A stretch of 5,919 bases of DNA from Candidatus Scatoplasma merdavium (GTDB lineage: Bacteria; Bacillota_I; Bacilli_A; RFN20; CAG-288): assembly GCA_017694135.1 (NCBI GenBank), contig JADING010000128.1, positions 1 to 5,919 on the forward strand, given 5' to 3'. Each line of letters opens with the position of its first letter. Within the stretch, counting starts at the first letter, position 1. The notes under the pieces were generated by a model. That model was not told where the DNA came from, searched no databases, and saw only the letters and a program-made list of their open reading frames with translations. Made by a program: the position numbers and the translations under genes. Positions 1 through 5,406 of this stretch are shown one piece after another.

Positions 1-540
1 TAGAGCCAAGGAAATGTATTCTCCGGCTGTTAAATTTCTTTCCGCAATCTTCGAAACCGCTTCTAAGATTTCTTTTTTGCTGAAACCAAAAGAACGAAGG
101 CCTTCAATAGCGTCATCGAGTTCCTTATCGCCCGATGAAGACTTGTCGGATATGAGCTTCCCTTTTAAATCTAAAATAATTTGCGATGCGACTTTATTTC
201 CTACGCCATCCAAGCTCTTTAAGAACAAAAGATTAGATGAGTTGATAGCCTCCACAAGTTTTTCTTCCTCGCAAGAGCCTAAAATTGAAATAGCAATCTT
301 CGGGCCAACCCCCTTTACTGAAATGAGCTTAGAGAAAAGGAACTTTTCTTCAAAAGTCTTAAAACCGACTAAAAACTGCTCGTCTTCTCTGACGTAAAAA
401 ACAGTGTAAATTAGCATCTTCTCACCGATGGGAAAATCCTCTGGGTGAGAGACGTAAACTTGATAACCAACTCCGTTGCATTCGATTACTACAGCGTTTT
501 TTTGATGGAGAGTAACGATTCCTTTTAAATAAAAATACAT
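1..540 (-). CDS. ruvA: Holliday junction branch migration protein RuvA (3' end cut by window edge)
   Basis: RuvA binds four-way Holliday junctions as a tetramer and loads the RuvB helicase for branch migration during recombination and repair. The minus-strand frame is open for 180 codons from an ATG at 540 to the window edge. The family is usually about 190-200 residues, so only the last few to about 20 are missing. Visible hallmarks are the N-terminal MYFYLKG start of the OB-fold domain, two helix-hairpin-helix DNA-binding motifs (KGVGP near residues 96-100 and LDGVGNK near 129-135), and a C-terminal RuvB-binding region (about 140-180) with GLRSFGFSKKE. There is no Shine-Dalgarno sequence before the ATG. 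The start lies 3 nt after the stop of a 31-codon ORF, so translation may be coupled to it. ruvB would be expected just beyond the left edge. The family call is firm. Confidence 0.95.
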   Translation of the reverse strand, partial: MYFYLKGIVTLHQKNAVVIECNGVGYQVYVSHPEDFPIGEKMLIYTVFYVREDEQFLVGFKTFEEKFLFSKLISVKGVGPKIAISILGSCEEEKLVEAINSSNLLFLKSLDGVGNKVASQIILDLKGKLISDKSSSGDKELDDAIEGLRSFGFSKKEILEAVSKIAERNLTAGEYISLAL

Positions 541-543
541 AAT

Positions 544-639
544 TTACTGCAGATAGATAATCAGGCATATAACGATGCAAAGAATAATAATTGAGCTGAT
601 AATTACAGATCCAGTAAGCTCGTTAATTTTGCTTGACAT
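544..639 (-). CDS. predicted 31-residue single-pass membrane microprotein upstream of ruvA
   Basis: A short ORF runs from an ATG at 639 to a TAA at 544-546, ending 3 nt before the ruvA start. It encodes a polar N-terminus (MSSKINELTGS, residues 1-11) followed by an almost unbroken run of Ile, Val, Leu, Ser and Cys to about residue 29. That run is long enough for one transmembrane helix, with the N-terminus probably in the cytoplasm. I do not recognise the family. Support comes from the coding-like hydrophobic composition, the tight spacing to ruvA, and the fact that ruvA lacks its own ribosome binding site. Against it, the length is near the limit for chance ORFs, and no clear Shine-Dalgarno precedes its ATG, only a weak AAAAG. 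A good TATAAT box lies 10 nt upstream, so any message from it would have almost no leader. It could instead be a non-translated 5' leader of ruvA. Confidence 0.5.
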   Translation of the reverse strand: MSSKINELTGSVIISSIIILCIVICLIIYLQ

Positions 640-648
640 ATCTTTTAT

Positions 649-654
649 ATTATA
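649..654 (-). promoter_or_regulatory. candidate -10 box (TATAAT) for the microprotein-ruvA transcript
   Basis: Read on the minus strand, 654 to 649 is an exact TATAAT. A start site 7 nt downstream would fall at about 642, three bases before the microprotein ATG at 639. No good -35 hexamer is found 16-19 nt upstream; TTACAA and ACAAAA are weak matches. The box lies in the 69-bp divergent gap (640-708) between this pair and the glycosyltransferase gene. AT-rich gaps produce such hexamers by chance, so this is a candidate only. Confidence 0.4.
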
Positions 655-686
655 TCGATTTTAAACGCAGTTTTTGTAATTTATTG

Positions 687-708
687 TATGATTATTTAAG
701 AGGTAACT
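687..708 (+). promoter_or_regulatory. candidate -10 (TATGAT) and Shine-Dalgarno for the glycosyltransferase gene
   Basis: TATGAT at 687-692 matches the -10 consensus at five of six positions. The sequence AAGAGGT at 698-704 is a clear ribosome binding site, 4-5 nt before the ATG at 709, and fixes that start. If this -10 were used, transcription would begin near 699, giving a leader of about 10 nt that starts inside the Shine-Dalgarno. No convincing -35 is present, so the true promoter may lie elsewhere in the 69-bp gap. The ribosome binding site is well supported; the promoter part is weak. Confidence 0.4.
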
Positions 709-1716
709 ATGAAAGTACTTATTTATCCTTCAAATCCCAAAGCCATTTCGAAGTCCGGAATGGGAAGAGCAATTGAACAGCAGAAGCAAGCTTGCTTAGA
801 AAACGGAATTCAACTGGCTAATTCAAGCAAAGAAAATTTCGATATCGCTCACTTAAACACTTACGGAATGAAGTCTTATCGTTTAATGAAAAAACTTGAA
901 AAGCGCGGAGTTAAAGTGATTGTCCACGCCCATTCAACCCACGAGGATTTCCGATATTCTTTCCGTTGCTGGAAGATTATCGCACCGTTTTACAATATGT
1001 TTTTAAACAGGATGTACAAACACGCCAAGTTCATCTTAACTCCAACTCCCTATTCAAAAGCACTCATTGAGTCTTACAAGGGCGTCAAAGCTGATGTTCA
1101 CGTCATTTCCAATGGCATCGATGTTAAATCTTACGCTTATAATCCCACCTACGTCGAAGAGTTCAAGAAAAAATTCAACATAAAAGACGGGCAAAAAGTC
1201 GTTATGTCGACAGGTTTTTATTTCAAGAGAAAAGGTGTCGATGACTTTATTGAAATAGCCCGGCACTTCCCTGATATTACTTTTATATGGTTCGGATACT
1301 TAAATAAGATACTTACTACTCATCAAATTAACAAAGCGATTAAGAACCGACCTAGCAATTGCATCTTTCCTGGATATATTAAAGGAAACATCATTAAAGG
1401 GGCCTACCAATACGCCACCGCCTTCCTCTTCCCCTCTTACGAAGAAACCGAAGGTATTGTCACTTTAGAGGCTCTCGCTTCTTCTTGCCCCCTTATAGTT
1501 AGAGATATACCCGTCTATTCTCCTCACCTTATAGATAAGGTCAACTGCCTTAAATGCAAAGATAACGACGGCTTTATCCAAGCTTTAAATTACGTCTTAA
1601 CTCACGACACGTCTTCTTTAAAAGAAAACGGTTATCAAGTCGCTAAGCAACGCGATTTAAAAGATGTTGGGAAAAGGTTAAAAGAACTCTACGAAGAAAG
1701 ACTAAAGTTAGATTAA
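709..1716 (+). CDS. GT4 glycosyltransferase, probable LafB/DGS-type diacylglycerol glycolipid synthase
   Basis: A retaining GT-B glycosyltransferase of 335 residues. From memory of the pneumococcal LafB sequence it matches closely along its whole length: the start MKVLIYP with SGMGRAIEQQ (residues 16-25), HLNTYGMKS (48-56), VHAHSTHEDF (72-81), TPTPYSKALIESY (111-123), SNGID (134-138), FKRKGVDDF (172-180) and RDIPVY (265-270). The GT4 nucleotide-sugar motif E-x7-E is seen as E246 and E254 within EETEGIVTLEA. Such enzymes add a second hexose, alpha-1,2-linked, to monoglucosyl-diacylglycerol at the inner membrane face, making the glycolipid used as a lipoteichoic acid anchor or bilayer lipid. 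Glucose versus galactose donor cannot be decided here. No signal peptide or obvious membrane helix is seen, which suits a peripheral protein. The gene is alone on the plus strand, with no first-step (LafA/MGS) partner beside it. It ends interlocked with obg. Confidence 0.85.
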   Translation: MKVLIYPSNPKAISKSGMGRAIEQQKQACLENGIQLANSSKENFDIAHLNTYGMKSYRLMKKLEKRGVKVIVHAHSTHEDFRYSFRCWKIIAPFYNMFLNRMYKHAKFILTPTPYSKALIESYKGVKADVHVISNGIDVKSYAYNPTYVEEFKKKFNIKDGQKVVMSTGFYFKRKGVDDFIEIARHFPDITFIWFGYLNKILTTHQINKAIKNRPSNCIFPGYIKGNIIKGAYQYATAFLFPSYEETEGIVTLEALASSCPLIVRDIPVYSPHLIDKVNCLKCKDNDGFIQALNYVLTHDTSSLKENGYQVAKQRDLKDVGKRLKELYEERLKLD

Positions 1717-3005
1717 CCTTTGAAATATTCGAATTCGTAATCGTCTAAATAAACGGTCGCACCGTCTTCGACCCCAGCTTTTTCTAAAGCTTGTTCAATA
1801 TTCAAAGAATTAAGGTAGGAGATAAGGCGCATCTCTCCTTCTTCCGATTTTAAATTGATGCGATTATATACATCTTTGACCTTGTCTCCGACAATTTCAT
1901 AAAGCATATTGCCGCGCTTGACAATCTGATATCCGCCTTTATCGGTATTGGGATTATAAACGTAAGTTTTCTCTTCTTCACTGGGCTTATATAAGACGAA
2001 TTTTTCCGTTTCTGACAAAAGCTCGTAGACTTTTCTTAGCATCGGAATCAACCCTTCTCTGTTAATAGCGGAAATAGTAAAAACAGGATATTTATCGCCG
2101 TATTTAGCGCGGATTTGTTCGATGAACTCCCTGGCGTTTTTCTCCGATCCTTCTTCATCCATCTTATTGATACAAATCACCATTGGTCGTTTTAATAAAT
2201 CCAAGTTGTATGACTCTAACTCTTTATTGATCTTTTCGAAATTATCGATCATACTGCCTTCTAAAGGCACGGCGTCAACGACATGTAAAATAACGCGGCA
2301 ACGTTCGATGTGACGCAAAAATATAAAACCTAAACCTCTTCCTTTCGAGGCTCCTTCAATTAAACCTGGTAAATCTGCTGCAACAAAGGATTCTCCACTA
2401 GGTAGTTCAACAACACCAAGCATTGGCTCCAATGTCGTAAATTTATATGCGGCGATTTTAGGTTTTGCGTTAGATATGACCGACAAGAGAGTCGACTTAC
2501 CAACACTAGGAAGCCCGACAAAGCCGCAGTCAGCTAATAGTTTCAATTCCAAGTAAACTACCTTTTCTTCACCTTTTTCACCATTTTCTGCAAACTTAGG
2601 AGCGCGGTTAGTTGAAGTGACAAAGCAGCGGTTACCTTTTCCACCTCTCCCGCCTTTGCACGCGAGATAAACCATATTGTCTTGATAAAAATCAAAGAGA
2701 ACTTCACCAGATTCAGAATATACAACTGTTCCGGTCGGAACGGTAAGATACATGTCTTTCCCATACCGCCCAAAAGAGTTTTTCTTGTGCCCGTTATCTC
2801 CGGGCTCAGCTTTGAAAGTTTTAGCGTGACGATAAAAAGACAGGGTATCAATACCCCCTTTGGATACTAGATATATACTTCCACCTTTTCCGCCGTTACC
2901 GCCGTCTGGTCCACCAAACTCGACGTACTTTTCGCGGCGGAAAGAGACAGATCCATCTCCGCCTTTTCCGGCCTTCAAGATGACTTTAGCCCGATCGATA
3001 AACAT
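1713..3005 (-). CDS. obg: Obg-family GTPase (ribosome 50S assembly, CgtA/ObgE)
   Basis: Obg is an essential, slow-turnover GTPase that binds the 50S subunit in late assembly and links growth to GTP/ppGpp state. The 430-residue protein has the three family domains. Residues 1-158 are the glycine-rich Obg fold (GGPDGGNGGKGG at 31-42). Residues about 159-335 are the G domain, with the P-loop GLPSVGKST (164-172), DLPG (211-214), NKMD (280-283) and SA (312-313). Residues about 345-430 are the C-terminal OCT domain typical of Firmicutes, ending DDYEFEYF. The ATG at 3005 has a strong AAGGAG 5 nt upstream, and MFIDRAKVI is the usual Obg N-terminus. It follows rpmA, as in many Firmicutes (without the spo0B found in Bacillus), but an intrinsic terminator separates them. 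I saw no separate promoter, so expression probably depends on readthrough. The stop overlaps the stop of the convergent glycosyltransferase gene. Confidence 0.98.
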   Translation of the reverse strand: MFIDRAKVILKAGKGGDGSVSFRREKYVEFGGPDGGNGGKGGSIYLVSKGGIDTLSFYRHAKTFKAEPGDNGHKKNSFGRYGKDMYLTVPTGTVVYSESGEVLFDFYQDNMVYLACKGGRGGKGNRCFVTSTNRAPKFAENGEKGEEKVVYLELKLLADCGFVGLPSVGKSTLLSVISNAKPKIAAYKFTTLEPMLGVVELPSGESFVAADLPGLIEGASKGRGLGFIFLRHIERCRVILHVVDAVPLEGSMIDNFEKINKELESYNLDLLKRPMVICINKMDEEGSEKNAREFIEQIRAKYGDKYPVFTISAINREGLIPMLRKVYELLSETEKFVLYKPSEEEKTYVYNPNTDKGGYQIVKRGNMLYEIVGDKVKDVYNRINLKSEEGEMRLISYLNSLNIEQALEKAGVEDGATVYLDDYEFEYFKG

Positions 3006-3017
3006 ATTGTCTCCTTA

Positions 3018-3044
3018 AAAAATAAAAGGCCCATACAGGGCCTT
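3018..3044 (-). terminator. intrinsic terminator between rpmA and obg
   Basis: On the minus strand, downstream of the rpmA stop, AAGGCCC (3044-3038) pairs perfectly with GGGCCTT (3032-3026) around a 5-base loop. It is followed by TTATTTTTT (3025-3017). This is a classic Rho-independent terminator for the rplU-prp-rpmA unit. The T tract ends two bases before the obg Shine-Dalgarno core GGAG (AAGGAG at 3016-3011), so obg must be reached by readthrough or from a promoter I could not see. The plus strand lacks a T tract after the stem, so it acts in one direction only. Confidence 0.85.
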
Positions 3045-3051
3045 ATCAAAC

Positions 3052-3348
3052 TTATTTAGCTTCGACAGGATAGACCGAAACCTGGGTGCGATTGCGACCG
3101 AGGTGTTCGAATTTAACAATACCGTCGATTCGCGCGAAGATCGTATCGTCTTTAGCGCGTTTGACATTGAAGCCCGGATGGATCTTCGTGCCGCGCTGAC
3201 GATAGATAATAGAACCAGCGGTGCAGTGTTGTCCATCGGATAATTTCGCTCCTAAACGGCGACCAGCCGAATCACGGCCGTTACGGGTAGAACCGACACC
3301 TTTGTGGGAAGCGAATAACTGTAAATTTAACTTAATTTGCATTTTCAT
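3052..3348 (-). CDS. rpmA: 50S ribosomal protein L27 with cleavable N-terminal extension
   Basis: L27 sits near the peptidyl transferase centre of the 50S subunit, with its mature N-terminus reaching the tRNA ends. The 98-residue protein carries the Firmicutes-type extension ending LNLQLF (residues 7-12), followed by ASHKGVGSTRNGRDS. In Staphylococcus this is the site cut by the protease Prp, here predicted after F12. The core TAGSIIYRQRGTKIHPG (43-59) is family-typical. The start is ATG at 3348, with AAAGGA about 4 nt upstream. An alternative ATG at 3342 (residue 3) would give MQIKLNLQLF, closer to common L27 starts, but the spacing from the ribosome binding site is longer. The chosen ATG overlaps the prp TGA as ATGA, implying coupled translation of the substrate with its protease. 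It is the last gene before the terminator. Confidence 0.98.
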   Translation of the reverse strand: MKMQIKLNLQLFASHKGVGSTRNGRDSAGRRLGAKLSDGQHCTAGSIIYRQRGTKIHPGFNVKRAKDDTIFARIDGIVKFEHLGRNRTQVSVYPVEAK

Positions 3349-3668
3349 TTTTCCTTTCTGAAGGTATGAGTAACCTTCACGTTTTTTGGATAATCCCTAG
3401 CAATGAGTTCCAGCTGTTTGACTAAGACTTTTAAGACATCTTTATTAAACTGGGAGATCTCTTCTTTTACTTGAATGTAAGAATTGCCAGGTTCCAACGA
3501 ATACTCGCACTTGTCTTCTTCATCAAAAGCGTAGAGAGCTCCTTGGAAACAAGCGGAGACTCCAGCGCAGACAATATCACGGCCATATTGATCGTAATCA
3601 GCGTGAGAATGAAGTTCTATCCTTCTTATTTCCCCACTTTCATCAGTCTGTACTAGAACCTTAATCAT
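3345..3668 (-). CDS. prp: ribosomal-processing cysteine protease Prp
   Basis: Prp (YsxB family) removes the N-terminal extension of L27, a step required for ribosome function in Staphylococcus aureus. The 107-residue product has the conserved His in SHADYDQYGRDIVCAG at H22 and the nucleophilic Cys at C34. Both numbers and the 11-residue spacing agree with my memory of the S. aureus enzyme (H22, C34). The residue before the His is Ser21 where I recall Gly (GHA) as usual. The gene lies between rplU and rpmA, the standard position. Its ATG comes 3 nt after the rplU stop and has no Shine-Dalgarno (the upstream bases read CGCTTTATAAAAT), so translation is probably coupled to rplU. It overlaps rpmA by 4 nt. 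Being encoded beside its only known substrate supports the role. Confidence 0.95.
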   Translation of the reverse strand: MIKVLVQTDESGEIRRIELHSHADYDQYGRDIVCAGVSACFQGALYAFDEEDKCEYSLEPGNSYIQVKEEISQFNKDVLKVLVKQLELIARDYPKNVKVTHTFRKEK

Positions 3669-3671
3669 ATT

Positions 3672-3980
3672 TTATAAAGCGATAGTTTCAATATTAACTT
3701 TAGTGTAAGGTTGACGGTGACCTTGTAAACGGCGATAGTTAGCCTTGGCTTTGTACTTGAAGACCTTGATCTTTCTTTCCTTACCTTGCTTAACAATACT
3801 GGCAACGACTTTAGCGTTTTTCAAGTAAGGGTTACCGAGTTTAACATCCTTGTCAGATACTAACAAGACTTTGTCAAATTCGACCTTGTCACCTTCGTTA
3901 CCATCGAGCTTTTCGACGAAGTAAGATTGACCGACTTCGACACGGAGCTGCTTTCCGCCTGTTTGAATTACAGCAAACAT
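3672..3980 (-). CDS. rplU: 50S ribosomal protein L21
   Basis: L21 is an early-binding 23S rRNA protein of the large subunit. The 102-residue length is normal for the family. The N-terminus MFAVIQTGGKQLRVEVGQ and the C-terminal signature KANYRRLQGHRQPYTKV (residues about 79-95) are diagnostic. The ATG at 3980 has a strong AGGAGG 7 nt upstream (3988-3993). It is the first gene of the rplU-prp-rpmA unit and follows a roughly 108-nt leader driven by a good promoter. Regulation probably acts through that leader, as for the known L21 leader in Bacillus. Confidence 0.98.
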   Translation of the reverse strand: MFAVIQTGGKQLRVEVGQSYFVEKLDGNEGDKVEFDKVLLVSDKDVKLGNPYLKNAKVVASIVKQGKERKIKVFKYKAKANYRRLQGHRQPYTKVNIETIAL

Positions 3981-4088
3981 CTTTTTTCCTCCTATATCAC
4001 TGCAATAGACTCGCTGAGATAAAGGTCTGCATATAGCAAGTTAAAAACCACACTCAAGCGGTTGAAAGCCCAGTGGAGGCTAACAACT
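3981..4088 (-). promoter_or_regulatory. structured 5' leader of rplU, candidate L21 autoregulatory leader
   Basis: This stretch of about 108 nt between the predicted start site and the rplU ATG has no ORF worth calling but shows paired elements. An outer stem forms between CAAGTT (4090-4085) and AACTTG (4042-4037). Inside it, CCAC (4076-4073) can pair with GTGG (4051-4048). A second hairpin pairs TGCA+GAC (4031-4025) with GTC+TGCA (4010-4001), with a 3-base bulge. The Shine-Dalgarno GGAGG (3992-3988) is also complementary to CCTCC (4079-4075) in the first structure, a possible switch. Bacillus rplU has a known L21 leader (Rfam RF00559), so position and structure fit that family. I could not test the covariance model. 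The pairings are seen; the regulatory role is inferred. Confidence 0.6.
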
Positions 4089-4094
4089 TGATTT

Positions 4095-4123
4095 ATACTA
4101 AGTTACTTTACTGTTTTTGTCAA
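4095..4123 (-). promoter_or_regulatory. sigma-A-type promoter of the rplU-prp-rpmA unit
   Basis: An exact -35 hexamer TTGACA (4123-4118) and a -10 TAGTAT (4100-4095, four of six consensus positions) are separated by the ideal 17 bp. Transcription should begin near A4088. The -35 starts 2 bp after the last base of the mtaB stop codon. No terminator separates mtaB from this promoter, so readthrough from mtaB may also feed the ribosomal protein genes. Confidence 0.8.
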
Positions 4124-4125
4124 GT

Positions 4126-5406
4126 TTATTTATCTTCAAGGATTTCTTTATCACAAATAGTTATCTCGCGGATTTTCGAAAGCAGATTATCTTCTGATCT
4201 AAAGACAATATAAAGGTAATTCTCCGTGTACCCTTTGCAAAGATAAGTGTTGTTTACCTGCTCTACTTCTTCAACTAAAACATGCAACTTCTTTCCTAAA
4301 AATGAATCGTAGAACTCCTTCTCCTGTTTAGAAGACAGCTCTTGAAGATACTTCACTCTTTTTTTTGCGACTCCTCTATCAACTTGATCTTTCATGTAAT
4401 AAGCTTTAGTAAATGGTCTAGGCGAATACGGAAAAGCGTGAATTCGCATATAGTGAACCTTCTTAGAAACTTCGACAGTGTCAAGAAAATCTTCCTCAGT
4501 CTCAGAAGGAAAGCCAGTAATAATATCAGTTGAGATAGCGAGATTTGGTATTTCTTTATATAGAGTTTCACACAGGCTCAAATATTCCTTCATATCGTAT
4601 TTTCTATTCATTAAACGATTGATTTTTTCGCTTCCTGATTGCAAAGGCAAATGAATATGAGGAACTAAGCGAGAATTAGATTTAAATAAAGAAATGAGTT
4701 TATCATCGATCTGCTTAGCCTCTAAAGAAGATATACGAACGCGGAAAGAAGAAGGTTCGATAGATAATATTGCTTCAATTAAATCGGAAAAGGTCTTTCC
4801 TTGGTAAGCATATGAAGCCGTATCAATACCAGTAATAACTATCTCTTTATACCCGTTTAAAGCCAAGCTCTGTATTTCACATAAAACGCTATTAAAATCG
4901 CGGGAACGTGACTTCCCCCTAACGAAAGGTATCAAACAATATGAACAAAAATTATCGCAACCATCTTGGATCTTCACGAATGCTCTGACTTCTTTAGCAA
5001 AACGGGAGATGCCAATGTCTTCGTATTTAGAAAAATAGCGCGGTTTATCTTCAAACAAATTGACGATATTGCCTTCACAAGCTGCTGAGGCAAGTTCCAT
5101 TCTTCTTGAAGTGCCAGTCACAGATATGTTCGGGCTTACTGAAGCTACCTTGTCAGGATTATGCTGAGCAAAACAACCCATGACATAAATCTTTTTATCT
5201 GGGTACTTGTTAGCTAAAGAGCGCAGTTTCTCCATGTCCTTTTTTTCAGCCATTTTGGTTACTGCGCAAGTGTTAACGACAAAGATGTCCGCATCTTCTT
5301 CATTTTCACTACGGATGTAATCAGAGGCTTCTAATTTCTCAGCAAAAGCTTCAGTTTCGTAAGAATTAACCTTACAGCCGAAAGAGATTGAATAGAATTT
5401 CTTCAC
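4126..5406 (-). CDS. mtaB: tRNA t6A37 methylthiotransferase MtaB (radical SAM)
   Basis: MtaB converts N6-threonylcarbamoyladenosine at position 37 of ANN-decoding tRNAs to its 2-methylthio form, helping reading-frame fidelity. The 426-residue protein has the family's three parts. The N-terminal UPF0004 domain holds cluster cysteines C11 (GCKVNSYETE), C47 (NTCAVT) and C78 (MGCFAQ). The radical SAM domain holds CDNFCSYC (C150, C154, C157). A C-terminal TRAM-like RNA-binding region lies at about 365-425. GCKVN plus YETE near the start separates MtaB from MiaB and RimO. The start is GTG at 5406, chosen because MKKFYSISFGCKVN is the expected N-terminus and AGAGAGG lies 5 nt upstream. The GTG overlaps the TGA of the preceding gene as GTGA, so the two are probably co-translated. 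The rplU promoter follows at once. Confidence 0.96.
   Translation of the reverse strand: MKKFYSISFGCKVNSYETEAFAEKLEASDYIRSENEEDADIFVVNTCAVTKMAEKKDMEKLRSLANKYPDKKIYVMGCFAQHNPDKVASVSPNISVTGTSRRMELASAACEGNIVNLFEDKPRYFSKYEDIGISRFAKEVRAFVKIQDGCDNFCSYCLIPFVRGKSRSRDFNSVLCEIQSLALNGYKEIVITGIDTASYAYQGKTFSDLIEAILSIEPSSFRVRISSLEAKQIDDKLISLFKSNSRLVPHIHLPLQSGSEKINRLMNRKYDMKEYLSLCETLYKEIPNLAISTDIITGFPSETEEDFLDTVEVSKKVHYMRIHAFPYSPRPFTKAYYMKDQVDRGVAKKRVKYLQELSSKQEKEFYDSFLGKKLHVLVEEVEQVNNTYLCKGYTENYLYIVFRSEDNLLSKIREITICDKEILEDK

Noticed and set aside
14..397. 127-codon plus-strand ORF
   Set aside because: It lies fully inside ruvA on the other strand, has a low-complexity Ser/Lys-rich product and no ribosome binding site; it is a shadow frame.
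633..638. Exact TTGACA on the plus strand as a -35 for the glycosyltransferase gene
   Set aside because: No acceptable -10 lies 16-18 bp downstream (the bases there read CGATTT), and the hexamer falls inside the start of the microprotein ORF; probably chance.
1753..1765. ACGGT-CGC-ACCGT inverted repeat near the end of obg as a terminator for the glycosyltransferase gene
   Set aside because: The stem is only 5 bp and lies in obg coding sequence. No T tract follows on the plus strand, so it lacks the features of an intrinsic terminator.
2558..2851. 97-codon minus-strand ORF inside obg
   Set aside because: Out-of-frame overlap of the well-supported Obg domain; no ribosome binding site or recognisable protein.
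3015..3236. 73-codon minus-strand ORF overlapping rpmA
   Set aside because: It overlaps L27 in another frame and runs through the rpmA-obg terminator; no protein features.
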